Origin: Devosia crocina
GTDB taxonomy: Bacteria; Pseudomonadota; Alphaproteobacteria; Rhizobiales; Devosiaceae
Assembly: GCF_900116545.1 (NCBI RefSeq)
Contig: NZ_FPCK01000001.1
Coordinates: 682,001 to 746,000, forward strand
Length of the DNA stretch: 64,000 bases
Direction: 5' to 3'
A model generated the notes under the pieces. It had not been told where the DNA came from. It was given only the letters and a program-made list of their open reading frames with translations, and searched no databases. The position numbers and the translations under genes were made by a program. Positions 8,860 to 19,027 of this stretch are shown here, piece after piece (the first letter of the stretch is position 1; every line of letters starts with the position of its first letter).

Positions 8860-11800
8860 ATGCTTGGTGGACGCCGTGCACTCGTTTCCGTCTTTGCAGC
8901 ACTCGCACTGCTTGGGGCTGCGGGGGCGGCGCAAGCTGAAACCAGTGTCGACCTGCTGCGCGACACTGATCTGCCGGGGCTTGACTACAAGATCGTCAGG
9001 GATACCGACCTCGACGCTTGCGAGGCTGCGTGCAGGGACGACGATATCTGCTACGCCTTTACCTTCAACGATCGCAGCGACTGGTGCTTTCTCAAGGCAA
9101 GCGCGGGGGAGCAGACCGCGTTTTCCGGCGCAACCTCGGGCAAGATCTCGCGCACGCCGTCGCTCGCTGTCACTGAGGCGGTTCGTCAGGCGGAACTGCC
9201 GTTCCCCGCACAAACTCTGATCGAAGCGGCGCGCGCTTTTGCCGAGCAGTTGCCAGATACCGATGCGCCTGCGCCGAAGTCGGTTTATGCCGATCTCGTG
9301 GCTTCTGCCGAGGACGCTACGAACGGCGAGAACTACCCGGCGGCCATGGTCAGCTATCGTCAGGCGCTGGCGCTCAACGCCAACGATCCCGCGGTGTGGC
9401 AGGCACTGGCCGAAGCTGCCCTGAGGCGCGCGGACGCGGTCAAGGGGCAGGAAACCGGCGATGACAGCTATGATCTGTCGGTTCTTGCGACAAACGCGGC
9501 CCTGAACGCCTTTTTACGCTCAACATCGGTCGAGGCCAGGGCTGCGGCCTTGCGTGCGCTCGCCAACAGCATGGAATATCGGGACATGTGGCGGGAGGTG
9601 ATCGCCACCTACCGCGCAAGCCTTAACCTTGTCGCCAATGGCGAACTTGAAACCTATCTCGATACCGTTGTCGCTCAGTACGGGTTCCGGGTCACCAATC
9701 ATGTGGTCGATGCCGAGGCTGCAGCCCCGCGCATCTGCGCCGTTTTCTCCGAGCCACTCGCCAGCACCGATCTTTCCGCTTTCGTTTCGGTGGCCGATGC
9801 ACAGCAGACTTCAGTCGAAACCGAGACAGATCAGGTCTGCATCGAAGGCGTGCAGCATGGTGGCCGCTACAGCATCAGGCTACGCGCCGGGATTGAATCG
9901 GCAGACGGCGAAGAACTCGGCAAGGATGTCGATCTCGATGTCTACGTGCCCGATCGGGCGCCTTTCGTCGGCTTTGCCAACACTGCCTATGTCATGCCCT
10001 CCGGCCTTGGCGGCGGGCTGCCGATCACCTCGGTGAATGCCGACACGGCCGAGGTCATGATCTACCGCATAGGCGACCGGAGCATTGCCATCGCGGTGCG
10101 TGACAATGTTTTCCAGGGCAACCTATCCGAATATGACGCGGAAGACGTTGCCGATCGCGTGGGGGAACAGGTGTGGGCTGGCGAAGTGGACCTTGCCCGC
10201 GGCGAAAACAACGCCATCACGACCACCGCTATTCCTATTGCCGACACAGTTGGGGAGATCGAGGCTGGCGCCTATGTGATTACTGCGCGGATCAAGGGGA
10301 AGGCCACAGGCGAATATTGGCAGGACATGGCCACCCAGTGGTTCATCGTGACCGATCTCGGGATCACCACCCTTGCAGGCGATGACGGCATCCACGCCTT
10401 TGTCCGCAGTCTCGATACGGCTCAACCCGTCGCCGGTACCACAGTGCGGTTGGTGGCCAAGAACAACGAGATTTTGGGTGAAGCGCAGAGCAATAGCGAG
10501 GGCCGTGCCGTGTTTGCGCCGGGCCTTGCCCGTGGGCAGGGTGGCCGGGCGCCACAACTCCTGGTCGCCGAGACCGAAGGCGGAGACTACGCGTTTCTCG
10601 ATCTTTCGCGGCCCGCTTTCGATCTGACCGACCGCGGGGTCGAGGGGCGGCCTTCGCCGGGCCCACTCGATCTTTTCGCGACAACCGAGCGGGGCGTCTA
10701 CCGACCCGGCGAGACCGTGTTCCTCACCGCGCTCTTGCGTGACCCGCGCGCCGATGCGGTGACAGACCTGCCGCTGACGCTCGAGATCGAGCGGCCTGAC
10801 GGTGTCGTCGCTTCAAGCCAGGTGATCAATGACGAGGGCGCCGGCGCGTACCACGCAGCCCTGCCCATGGCGAGCGAAGCCATGCGCGGCTCATGGACTT
10901 TGCGCCTCTATTCCGACCCCAATGCGGACGCTCTGGCGAGCACCACATTCTTGGTGGAGGATTTCGAACCCGAGCGCCTGGCGTTCGATGTCAGCACGCC
11001 AACCGACGCGCCGTTCGCGCCTGGCGAGGTCAATGAGATCAACGTTGCCGCGCGCTATCTTTATGGCGCAACAGCACCGGATCTTGCGGTCGAAGCCGAT
11101 GCCATCGTGCGGCCACGCACGACGCTGCCGGATTTTCCGGGTTACACTTTCGGGCGCATCGACGACACTATCGAAACAAGCCGAGAGCCGCTGGGGACAG
11201 TGGGGCGGACCGATGCGGACGGCGATGCCGTTGCCGAAGTGAGCCTGCCCGAAGCGCCGGTGACGACGAAACCGCTCGAGGCGCAAATCCTCCTGCGGCT
11301 TGTCGACACCAGCGGCCGCGCCATCGAGCGCAGCATAGTCCGGCCCGTTCTGGCACAAACCGACCTTATCGGCATCAGGCCACTCTTTTCGGACGCATCA
11401 GGGCTCGAAGAGGGCAGCGAGGCGCAGTTTGAACTGGTAGTGGTTTCACCCGATGGCGAGGCTGTTGCGCAAAGCGAAATCGGCTGGACCCTGTCGCGCG
11501 TCGAGACCACCTATCAGTGGTATCGCGGCGGTGCGGGCTGGCAGTGGGAAGCCATCACCACAACGCGAGAAGTCGCCAATGGCACAGCCGAAACTCAGGC
11601 CGGTGGTACAGTCACCCTAGGCGCGCGCGTCGATTGGGGTCGGTATCGTCTCGAAGTGGAAACGCCGGGCCCCAACGCCAGTGCCTCAAGCTACGAATTC
11701 TATGCCGGCTACTATTACCCGGAAGCTGGCTCAGACACGCCGGACACGCTGCAGGTCGCGCTTGACCGGGAAAGCTATAGGGTCGGCGACACGGCCAATC

Positions 11801-14352
11801 TCAAGCTCGATCCGCAATTTGCCGGCACGGCGCTGGTGATGGTGGTCGACAACCGCATCATCGCCATGGAGGCGGTCGATGTGCCCGCCGAGGGTGCGAC
11901 GGTGCCGCTTGAAGTGACGGAGGAATGGGGGCCGGGCGCTTATGTCACCGCCGTGCTCTACCGCCCTTCGGACGCTGGCGAAAAGCGGATGCCGGCGCGA
12001 GCACTCGGGCTTGCCTTTGCCGATGTCGAGCCAGGTGATCGAAAGCTCGACGTGTCCCTAGAAACGCCGGACGAGACACTGCCGCGCCAGAGCTTTACCG
12101 CCCAGGTTTCGCTCGGCAATCTTGCGGCAGGCGAGACTGCCTATGTGGCCGTGGCCGCCGTGGACCTCGGCATTCTGAACCTGACCAATTTCAAGGTGCC
12201 GGCGCCCGAAGAGTGGTTTTTCGGGCAGCGGCAGCTGGGCATGGAAATCCGGGATCTTTACGGCTCCCTGATCGATCCGACCCAAGGGCTCGCCGGTGCG
12301 ATCCGCTCGGGGGGCGATGGCGGCTCTGCCCGCACAGGCACGCCGCCGCCGACCTCGGTGCTCGTGGCGCTTCATTCGGGTATCGTCGAGATCGATGCCG
12401 ATGGCAACGCAACCGTGACTTTCGACCTGCCCGACTTCACCGGCACCGTTCGCGTGATGGCCATGGCCTGGACTGCGAGCGCGGTGGGGCACGCCTCTAC
12501 CGATGTGATCGTGCGCGATCCGGTGGTCGTCACGCTCAGCCCGCCGCGGTTCCTGCGGATCGGCGATGAAACGCGTCTTCTTGTCGAGATCAACAATGTC
12601 GGTGGCCCTTCGGGCACCTATGGTATGTCGCTCGCGACCGGCGAAGGCGTTGCAACGCCTGACCAGAGCGCCGAACTGGAGCTCGCGGAGGGCGAGCGGA
12701 CAGCGCTTGAGTTGCCGCTGACCGGTATGCGGATCGGGGACTGGCCGGTGGTGCTCACGCTCACGGCGCCCGACGGATCGGCCCAGACCAAGCAATTGCT
12801 GCTCGGGGTGCGCCCTGTTAGCGCGCCGATCACGACCAGCCACCTCGTACCGATCAAAGCCGGCGGCTCAGCCGAGATCACGGCACGCTCGTTCAAGGGT
12901 CTGCTGGCCGGAACGGGGTCGCTGACGCTTGCCGTCGGACCAATTGCACGGCTGGATGTGCCGGGCTTGTTACTATCGCTCGATCGCTATCCCTATGGAT
13001 GCGCCGAACAGACATCGAGCCGCGCCCTGCCGCTCTTGTACCTCAACGACGTTGCCCGGATGATCGGCGTTGCCGAGGACGAAGGACTGAACCAGGTGGT
13101 GGTCGATGCCATCGCCAGCGTTCTCGCCAAGCAGACATCCGCCGGCGGATTTGGCCTGTGGGGGCCGTTTGATGGCGGCGACTTCTGGCTCGACGGGTTC
13201 GTTACCGACTTCCTCCTGCGGGCGCAATCGGCCGGCTATGCCGTGCCTGAACAGGCGCTGGGCCGGGCGCTCGATAATCTCTCCAACCAGCTCTCCTACG
13301 CTTCGGACTTCGAGAATGGTGGGGAAGACATCGCCTATGCACTTTACGATCTTGCCCGTGCGGGCCGGGTCGCCATGGGTGACCTGCGCTATTATTTCGA
13401 GGCGCGTCTCGATGCCTTTGGGTCGCCCCTGGCTCAAGCTCAGCTTGGTGCCGCCCTCTCGCTCTATGGCGACGCAACACGGGCGCAAGAGGCTTTCGAG
13501 TCAGCGGTTGCTCGTCTTGCAGAGAGCGGACAGTGGAACGGTTATCGCGACGATTATGGCAGCAAGCTGCGCGATACGGCAGGGGTGCTGGCGCTAGCGG
13601 CCGAGTTCAAGCAAGCTGGCGTCGATCTCAGTGCACTCGCCGCGCAACTGGCAAAGATGCGTGATCGGGCGCGCTACACCTCGACCCAGGAGGACACGTG
13701 GAGCCTTCTCGCCGCCGCGGCCCTGGGGGCTGGCAGCAGTGATGGATCAATCACGCTCGATGGTGAAGAGCTGACGGGTCAAGTTTATCGCCGCTATGAG
13801 CGCGAAGGTTTTGAAACCGTCGCCATCGCCAACAACGGCACAGCTGACACCGAAGCCAAGGTGACCGTGACCGGCTATCCAACGGCTGCCCCAGTTGAAG
13901 CTTCAGAAGGGTTCACGCTCACCCGAGAATACTTCTTGCCCGATGGTACAGCGATCGATCCGACCGATGGTACGCTGGCACAAAACGATCGTCTTGTGGT
14001 TGTGCTGACCATGCGTCCGGCAACGCTTGGCTCCGGGCAATATGTGGTGGCCGATCCGCTGCCTGCCGGCTTTGAGATCGAAAACCCGAACCTGTCGGCG
14101 GGCGAGGGGGCTTCGGATTTTTCCTGGCTCACGCTTGATACGCCCGCACATGTGGAATCGCGCACCGATCAATATGTGGCGGCGTTCCGGTTCTGGTCTG
14201 AAGTGGGAACGATCAAGACTGCCTATCTCGTGCGCGCGGTGACCCCAGGACGCTTCGTCTTGCCAGGGGCGACGGTGGAAGACATGTATCGTCCAGAGTT
14301 GCGGGCCAATACGGCCGCCGGCACCGTCGAGATCACCGCGTCTGGCCGATGA
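8860..14352 (+). CDS. Alpha-2-macroglobulin family protein with N-terminal PAN domain (YfhM-like)
   Basis: The 1830-residue envelope protein begins with a signal peptide (MLGGRRALVSVFAAL, cleavage near AQA-ET). Next comes a PAN/Apple-like Cys-rich segment (CEAAC, then ICYAFTF and WCFL), a TPR-like helical stretch near 120-230, MG/MG2 domains, and the A2M thiol-ester domain with CAEQ (Cys codon at 13000, about residue 1381). Bacterial A2Ms trap attacking proteases through the thioester. ATG 8860 is preferred over an upstream in-frame GTG at 8833 because GGGAGG precedes it and the signal peptide starts there. pbpC overlaps its stop, the classic A2M-PBP1C pair. Confidence 0.93.
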   Translation: MLGGRRALVSVFAALALLGAAGAAQAETSVDLLRDTDLPGLDYKIVRDTDLDACEAACRDDDICYAFTFNDRSDWCFLKASAGEQTAFSGATSGKISRTPSLAVTEAVRQAELPFPAQTLIEAARAFAEQLPDTDAPAPKSVYADLVASAEDATNGENYPAAMVSYRQALALNANDPAVWQALAEAALRRADAVKGQETGDDSYDLSVLATNAALNAFLRSTSVEARAAALRALANSMEYRDMWREVIATYRASLNLVANGELETYLDTVVAQYGFRVTNHVVDAEAAAPRICAVFSEPLASTDLSAFVSVADAQQTSVETETDQVCIEGVQHGGRYSIRLRAGIESADGEELGKDVDLDVYVPDRAPFVGFANTAYVMPSGLGGGLPITSVNADTAEVMIYRIGDRSIAIAVRDNVFQGNLSEYDAEDVADRVGEQVWAGEVDLARGENNAITTTAIPIADTVGEIEAGAYVITARIKGKATGEYWQDMATQWFIVTDLGITTLAGDDGIHAFVRSLDTAQPVAGTTVRLVAKNNEILGEAQSNSEGRAVFAPGLARGQGGRAPQLLVAETEGGDYAFLDLSRPAFDLTDRGVEGRPSPGPLDLFATTERGVYRPGETVFLTALLRDPRADAVTDLPLTLEIERPDGVVASSQVINDEGAGAYHAALPMASEAMRGSWTLRLYSDPNADALASTTFLVEDFEPERLAFDVSTPTDAPFAPGEVNEINVAARYLYGATAPDLAVEADAIVRPRTTLPDFPGYTFGRIDDTIETSREPLGTVGRTDADGDAVAEVSLPEAPVTTKPLEAQILLRLVDTSGRAIERSIVRPVLAQTDLIGIRPLFSDASGLEEGSEAQFELVVVSPDGEAVAQSEIGWTLSRVETTYQWYRGGAGWQWEAITTTREVANGTAETQAGGTVTLGARVDWGRYRLEVETPGPNASASSYEFYAGYYYPEAGSDTPDTLQVALDRESYRVGDTANLKLDPQFAGTALVMVVDNRIIAMEAVDVPAEGATVPLEVTEEWGPGAYVTAVLYRPSDAGEKRMPARALGLAFADVEPGDRKLDVSLETPDETLPRQSFTAQVSLGNLAAGETAYVAVAAVDLGILNLTNFKVPAPEEWFFGQRQLGMEIRDLYGSLIDPTQGLAGAIRSGGDGGSARTGTPPPTSVLVALHSGIVEIDADGNATVTFDLPDFTGTVRVMAMAWTASAVGHASTDVIVRDPVVVTLSPPRFLRIGDETRLLVEINNVGGPSGTYGMSLATGEGVATPDQSAELELAEGERTALELPLTGMRIGDWPVVLTLTAPDGSAQTKQLLLGVRPVSAPITTSHLVPIKAGGSAEITARSFKGLLAGTGSLTLAVGPIARLDVPGLLLSLDRYPYGCAEQTSSRALPLLYLNDVARMIGVAEDEGLNQVVVDAIASVLAKQTSAGGFGLWGPFDGGDFWLDGFVTDFLLRAQSAGYAVPEQALGRALDNLSNQLSYASDFENGGEDIAYALYDLARAGRVAMGDLRYYFEARLDAFGSPLAQAQLGAALSLYGDATRAQEAFESAVARLAESGQWNGYRDDYGSKLRDTAGVLALAAEFKQAGVDLSALAAQLAKMRDRARYTSTQEDTWSLLAAAALGAGSSDGSITLDGEELTGQVYRRYEREGFETVAIANNGTADTEAKVTVTGYPTAAPVEASEGFTLTREYFLPDGTAIDPTDGTLAQNDRLVVVLTMRPATLGSGQYVVADPLPAGFEIENPNLSAGEGASDFSWLTLDTPAHVESRTDQYVAAFRFWSEVGTIKTAYLVRAVTPGRFVLPGATVEDMYRPELRANTAAGTVEITASGR

Positions 14353-16478
14353 GCCGGATCGATGTCCCATCCGCTCCCAAACAGCCGCGCCCCTGGGTGG
14401 CGCGGCTGACGCTTCTTGCCTTTTCGATTTTCGTCCTGACGCTGGCTGGCGTGATCCAGCTGGTCTCATGGGTCACGACCATCGAAGCGGGCTTGCCGCC
14501 CGCCCCTCAATTGCAGAGCATTCCTGTTTCGGTGTCCGTGGTGGACCGCGATGGGCTGCTTCTGCGGCCGTTCACCACCGCAGATGGACGCTGGCGTCTG
14601 CCGGCTCAGCGCACCGACGTCGACAAGCGTTTCATCGATATGCTGATCGCCTATGAGGATCGGGGATTTGGCAGCCATGAGGGCATCGCCTGGTCCTCCA
14701 TGGTCCGGGCAGCAGGGCAATTCCTGGGCGCGGGAGGACGTGTCGTCTCCGGAGGGTCGACCCTTACCATGCAGGTTGCTCGCCTGCTGGAAGGGCAATC
14801 GACGCGGAACGCCTGGGGCAAGCTGCGCCAGATGGTGCATGCGAAGCGGCTGGAAGCGGATCTGAGCAAGGACGAGATCCTCGATCTTTATCTGACGCTG
14901 GCGCCCTATGGCGGCAATATCGAGGGCATACGCGCTGCAAGCCTTGCCTATTTCGGCAAGGAGCCAGCGCGGTTGACGACGGCAGAGGCCGCCCTGCTGG
15001 TCGCTCTGCCGCAATCTCCAGAGGCGCGCCGGCCCGATCGCGACCCCGAAGCCGCCCTTGCAAGCCGCAATATGGTGCTTGATCGGCTTGTTGCTACCGG
15101 CACGATCGCCGCGGAAGAAGCGCGTGCTGCAAAGCTTGAGCCGATTCCCGATGCGCGCCGCCAATTTCCGATGCTCGCGGCGCATATGGCTGACGCTGCC
15201 GTGCGCAGTCAACGCGGAACGGCAGAGGTCGCGCTGACGCTCGACAAGCGCCTGCAGGAGGCCCTCGAACGGCTCGCCACAGCGCGCTCGCGCCTGATCG
15301 ACCCTCGAGTGTCGGTAGCAATCCTTGCGGCCGATATCGAAACCGGCGAGGTGCTGGCCTCGGTTGGCTCGGCGGGACTATTTGCACGGGAAAGCGCGGG
15401 ATTTGTCGATATGACAACGGCGATCCGCTCGCCCGGTTCGACACTCAAGCCGCTCATCTATGGGCTTGCGTTCGAGTTGGGCCTTGCTCATCCACAGAGC
15501 CTCATCGAAGATCGGCCCACCGCGTTCGGCGGCTATGTGCCCGTCAACTTCGATGGCTTCAACCGCGGCACGGTCACCATCCATGATGCGCTAACGGAAT
15601 CGCTCAATATCCCTGCGGTAGTGGTGCTGGATGCAGTTGGGCCCGCGCGGCTGGTCTCCCGTTTGCGCCGGGCTCATGCCAACCCGCGCCTGCCGGTCGA
15701 TACGGCGCCAAGCCTTGCCGTGGGACTGGGCGGTGTCGGCATCAGCCTGCGCGATCTCGTCTCGCTGTATGCCGCCATTGGCAATGGGGGTGAATCGGTC
15801 CGCCTGCACGATGGCATCGCTCCAGCAATGGAGACTGATCGGACAGCCTCGGTTCTTGATCCGGTTTCCGCCTGGTATGTGGCCGATATTCTTGCCGACG
15901 TGCCGCCGCCGCTCAACGGCTCACCGGGGCGTGTCGCCTACAAGACCGGCACGTCCTACGGCTATCGCGACGCATGGTCGATCGGCTTTGACGGCAAGAC
16001 GGTGATCGGCGTTTGGGTGGGGCGGCCGGATGGGGCGCCGGTTCCGGGCCTCTCCGGCATCACTGCGGCAGCTCCCATACTTTTTGAGGCATTCGATCGC
16101 CTGGGTGCGCGCCGATCGCCTTTACCCAGAGCGCCGGTGGGTGTGCTCCATGCGGCAAATCCCGATCTGCCTTTGCCGCTGCGGCGGTTTAGACACCCCA
16201 ACCAGGACATGGTCGCGCGAGTGGCTTCCCCAGAGATCGCTTTCCCCGCCGATGGGGTCGATGTCGATTTGGGACTGGTTTCCGGGGCCGAAGCTTCGCT
16301 GGTGGTGAAGGTGCGCAATGGTGTTCCGCCCTTCACCTTCTTTGCCAATGGGGCGCCGTTTGGGCGCTCCCATTTCGCAAGACAGGATGCGTGGTCACCC
16401 GATGGTCCTGGGTATGTCACGCTCTCGGTGGTCGACGCAGAAGGCCGGGGCGACAGCGTAACCGTGTTCCTCAACTAG
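14349..16478 (+). CDS. pbpC: Penicillin-binding protein 1C (transglycosylase/transpeptidase)
   Basis: The 709-residue bifunctional peptidoglycan synthase has a cytoplasmic tail, one membrane anchor (about 20-42), a GT51 domain with the catalytic Glu in EDRGFG (E103), and a transpeptidase domain with SxxK as S364-T-L-K367, SLN at 418-420 and KTG at 532-534. A C-terminal BiPBP_C-like beta domain (about 615-709) completes the PBP1C layout. It overlaps the A2M gene by ATGA. Family knowledge says the A2M partner is thought to guard cells when the envelope is breached while PbpC repairs the wall. Confidence 0.95.
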   Translation: MSRIDVPSAPKQPRPWVARLTLLAFSIFVLTLAGVIQLVSWVTTIEAGLPPAPQLQSIPVSVSVVDRDGLLLRPFTTADGRWRLPAQRTDVDKRFIDMLIAYEDRGFGSHEGIAWSSMVRAAGQFLGAGGRVVSGGSTLTMQVARLLEGQSTRNAWGKLRQMVHAKRLEADLSKDEILDLYLTLAPYGGNIEGIRAASLAYFGKEPARLTTAEAALLVALPQSPEARRPDRDPEAALASRNMVLDRLVATGTIAAEEARAAKLEPIPDARRQFPMLAAHMADAAVRSQRGTAEVALTLDKRLQEALERLATARSRLIDPRVSVAILAADIETGEVLASVGSAGLFARESAGFVDMTTAIRSPGSTLKPLIYGLAFELGLAHPQSLIEDRPTAFGGYVPVNFDGFNRGTVTIHDALTESLNIPAVVVLDAVGPARLVSRLRRAHANPRLPVDTAPSLAVGLGGVGISLRDLVSLYAAIGNGGESVRLHDGIAPAMETDRTASVLDPVSAWYVADILADVPPPLNGSPGRVAYKTGTSYGYRDAWSIGFDGKTVIGVWVGRPDGAPVPGLSGITAAAPILFEAFDRLGARRSPLPRAPVGVLHAANPDLPLPLRRFRHPNQDMVARVASPEIAFPADGVDVDLGLVSGAEASLVVKVRNGVPPFTFFANGAPFGRSHFARQDAWSPDGPGYVTLSVVDAEGRGDSVTVFLN

Positions 16479-16492
16479 CAGGAGGAAAGGCT

Positions 16493-19027
16493 TCAGCTCA
16501 ACACCTGACGCAGCTGGGTCAGGATGCTGGCGGTGTCATAGGGCTTGCGCACCACGGGAACCCCTTCAAACTCGGCGGATATGCTGCCACGCTCGCCATA
16601 ACCGGTTGCGAAGATAAAAGGGATGCCGGCTTCGATGAGGTGCCGGGCGATAGGGGCGGAAGATTCTTCGCCGAGATTGACGTCGAGCACGGCGCAATCA
16701 GGCCGCTCGCGCCCGAGATAAACCAGAGCCTCGCGCAGCGATGTGGCCGTAGCCGCCGCGTTCATGCCGGAATCGGTAAGGATCTGCTCAAGATCAAGCG
16801 CAATCAGCATCTGATCCTCAACGATTAGAACGTTCTTGCCCTTGAGCGAGGAGAAGTCGGTGGCCGCGGCAGGCTGATGCACCTTTGTCACCGTTGCCAG
16901 CTGTGCGCGGTTGCTGACAAAGCGCGGGGGGATGCGGAAACGGGCAGTCACGCCATCGGAGTGATAATCCACATTGCTTTCCCCGCCCAGATCGAACGGG
17001 ATACTGCGATCGACCAGCACGGTTCCAAACCCTCGACGGCTCGGCGGACGCACTTCGGGGCCCTTGCGTTCCTGCCAGACAATATCACAGGCTCCCACCG
17101 CATCGAGCTTCCACTCGACCTTCAACTCCCCACCGGGCCGCGAGAGCGCGCCATATTTGGCCGCATTGGTGGACAGTTCGTGGAACACGAGCGCCATGAT
17201 GGAAAAGGAGCGCGCATCCATCCAGGTGTTTGGACCGGTCAACGTGATCGTAGCGGAGCTGGTCTGATAGGGGCTGAGTTCGGCATTGAGCAGATCCAGC
17301 AGGCTGCCGCCGCCATCGCCACGAATGACCTGATCATGAGCAAGCGATAGGGCCTGGATGCGGCCGCGGAGGCTGTCGACGTAATCGGCAAGCGATTGTC
17401 CGTCCTGATTGGGGCTCGTGACGAGAGACTTGATCACAGCAAGGATGTTCTTGACCCGGTGATTGAGCTCTTCGTTGAGCATGCGCTGGCGAACATCGGC
17501 CTTGGCCCGCTCGTCAGCCAAAAGCTCGGAATGCTGGAGAATGACGCCTACCATGGCCGCACGGGTGGCCTCGGCGAACTCGCGCTCCTGATCGGTCCAT
17601 GGCGCGGACTGATGGTGCACGGTTTCTTTCCAGATCGCAAAGCTCTTGCGCGGCGTCAGGCGATCCCCGAGCGGGCCCACTTCATAGGTCTTATCGGGAT
17701 TGCCGGCCCAGTCGAGCGTCTGCACCAGCTCGCGGCGGAAGAAGAACAGGAAGTCGCGCGGCCGCTGAGAGATCGGAACAATTAATACGCCCGATACCTG
17801 GCTGGCATAGTCCTCGGCGCCTGCCAGGACGTTTGAGAGCTTGTGCGTTGCCCATACGCGACCTTCGGCAACAGTTTCGGCAAAGCGCGCGAGGCCGGGG
17901 AGCACCGCATCGGGTGCCGTGGTGCCGATACTGGTGGCTGTTCCATTGATCCAGAGAACGACGCCATCGGCGGGAATCAGCTGGGCGAAATCGGTGACGC
18001 GATCGCGCATCAACTGATTGATATCTGCAGCTCCCACCGCTTCGCTGAGAAAGGAGTCGAGTGCCGCCCGGGCTGCAGTCGCCACTTCCAGCGAGCGGCG
18101 GTGCCGCAGCGCACTGAGATGGAGCGAGAAGAATTCGCCGAACATTTCGGCGGCAACCCGTTGGGCCATCGAGAGGGTGCGCGGCGCATAGTGGTGGCAA
18201 GCGATCATGCCCCAGAGGGCACCATCGACGATGACCGAAATCGACATGGAGGCGCCGACACCCATATTGCGCAGATATTCGCAGTGTATGGGGGAGACGC
18301 TGCGCAAATGCGCAAAGGAGAGGTCGAGCGGCTCGCCCGATGCATCAAGCGCCGGGACCACCGGGATGCGCTCGAAATTGGCATCAGAGATGATGCGGAT
18401 CGTATTCTTGAGATAGAGCGCACGTGCCTGCTGGGGGATGTCGCTCGAGGGGAAATATTGGCCAAGAAAGCTCTCGAGATCGGCGCGTTTGGCTTCGGCC
18501 ATGACCTTGCCTGCGCCGTCCTGGCCAAACTGGTAGATCATGACGCGGTCATAGCCCAGCATGCCCTGAACGAGGCGAGCGGTATCGCGGATCAGGCGCT
18601 CGGGGGTGTCGATGGCGGAGATGCGGCCCAGCATGGCGCGGGCGAGTTCGAGTGGCTGCGCCACCTCTTCACTCGCCGGCTCGAATTCGAGCACCGCATT
18701 ACCCTTGAACCGATGGACCGCGACGTCATAGCGGCGGCCATTCTCAAGCCGCTGCCCGAACAGAAGCGATGAGCGAGCACCCTCCGGCGTCCGGCTCAAA
18801 GCATTACGGATATCATGCGCGGCGGAACTGCCGATCAGATCGCTGAGAGAGCGGCCATTGGGATCGCCTTCGATCCCGAGCATGGCCCCAACATTCTGTG
18901 AGTGACGCAGCACTGTACCCGCCGAAGCATCGCAGGCTAGCAAACTGCCGTGTGGCTGGATGCTTCCCGGAATGTGGATCGGCTCGCGATCGCAGTTTGT
19001 CAGGTCGACGTGTTGATGAGCGGTCAT
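16493..19027 (-). CDS. Bacteriophytochrome HWE histidine kinase with C-terminal response-regulator domain
   Basis: The 844-residue photoreceptor kinase has PAS, GAF, PHY, an HWE-type histidine kinase and a REC domain in order. The biliverdin-binding Cys is C12 in LTNCDREPIHIPG. The GAF domain carries FPSSDIP (usually PASDIP in the family) and the SPIHCEYLRNMG segment. The dimerisation helix has LNHRVKN (around 525), and the C-terminal receiver (about 725-844) has VLIVEDQ and phospho-acceptor Asp in AVLDVNLG. It overlaps the upstream heme oxygenase by ATGA, so chromophore synthesis and apoprotein are co-translated. The fused REC suggests a phosphorelay or self-feedback; no separate output regulator is adjacent. 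Confidence 0.95.
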   Translation of the reverse strand: MTAHQHVDLTNCDREPIHIPGSIQPHGSLLACDASAGTVLRHSQNVGAMLGIEGDPNGRSLSDLIGSSAAHDIRNALSRTPEGARSSLLFGQRLENGRRYDVAVHRFKGNAVLEFEPASEEVAQPLELARAMLGRISAIDTPERLIRDTARLVQGMLGYDRVMIYQFGQDGAGKVMAEAKRADLESFLGQYFPSSDIPQQARALYLKNTIRIISDANFERIPVVPALDASGEPLDLSFAHLRSVSPIHCEYLRNMGVGASMSISVIVDGALWGMIACHHYAPRTLSMAQRVAAEMFGEFFSLHLSALRHRRSLEVATAARAALDSFLSEAVGAADINQLMRDRVTDFAQLIPADGVVLWINGTATSIGTTAPDAVLPGLARFAETVAEGRVWATHKLSNVLAGAEDYASQVSGVLIVPISQRPRDFLFFFRRELVQTLDWAGNPDKTYEVGPLGDRLTPRKSFAIWKETVHHQSAPWTDQEREFAEATRAAMVGVILQHSELLADERAKADVRQRMLNEELNHRVKNILAVIKSLVTSPNQDGQSLADYVDSLRGRIQALSLAHDQVIRGDGGGSLLDLLNAELSPYQTSSATITLTGPNTWMDARSFSIMALVFHELSTNAAKYGALSRPGGELKVEWKLDAVGACDIVWQERKGPEVRPPSRRGFGTVLVDRSIPFDLGGESNVDYHSDGVTARFRIPPRFVSNRAQLATVTKVHQPAAATDFSSLKGKNVLIVEDQMLIALDLEQILTDSGMNAAATATSLREALVYLGRERPDCAVLDVNLGEESSAPIARHLIEAGIPFIFATGYGERGSISAEFEGVPVVRKPYDTASILTQLRQVLS

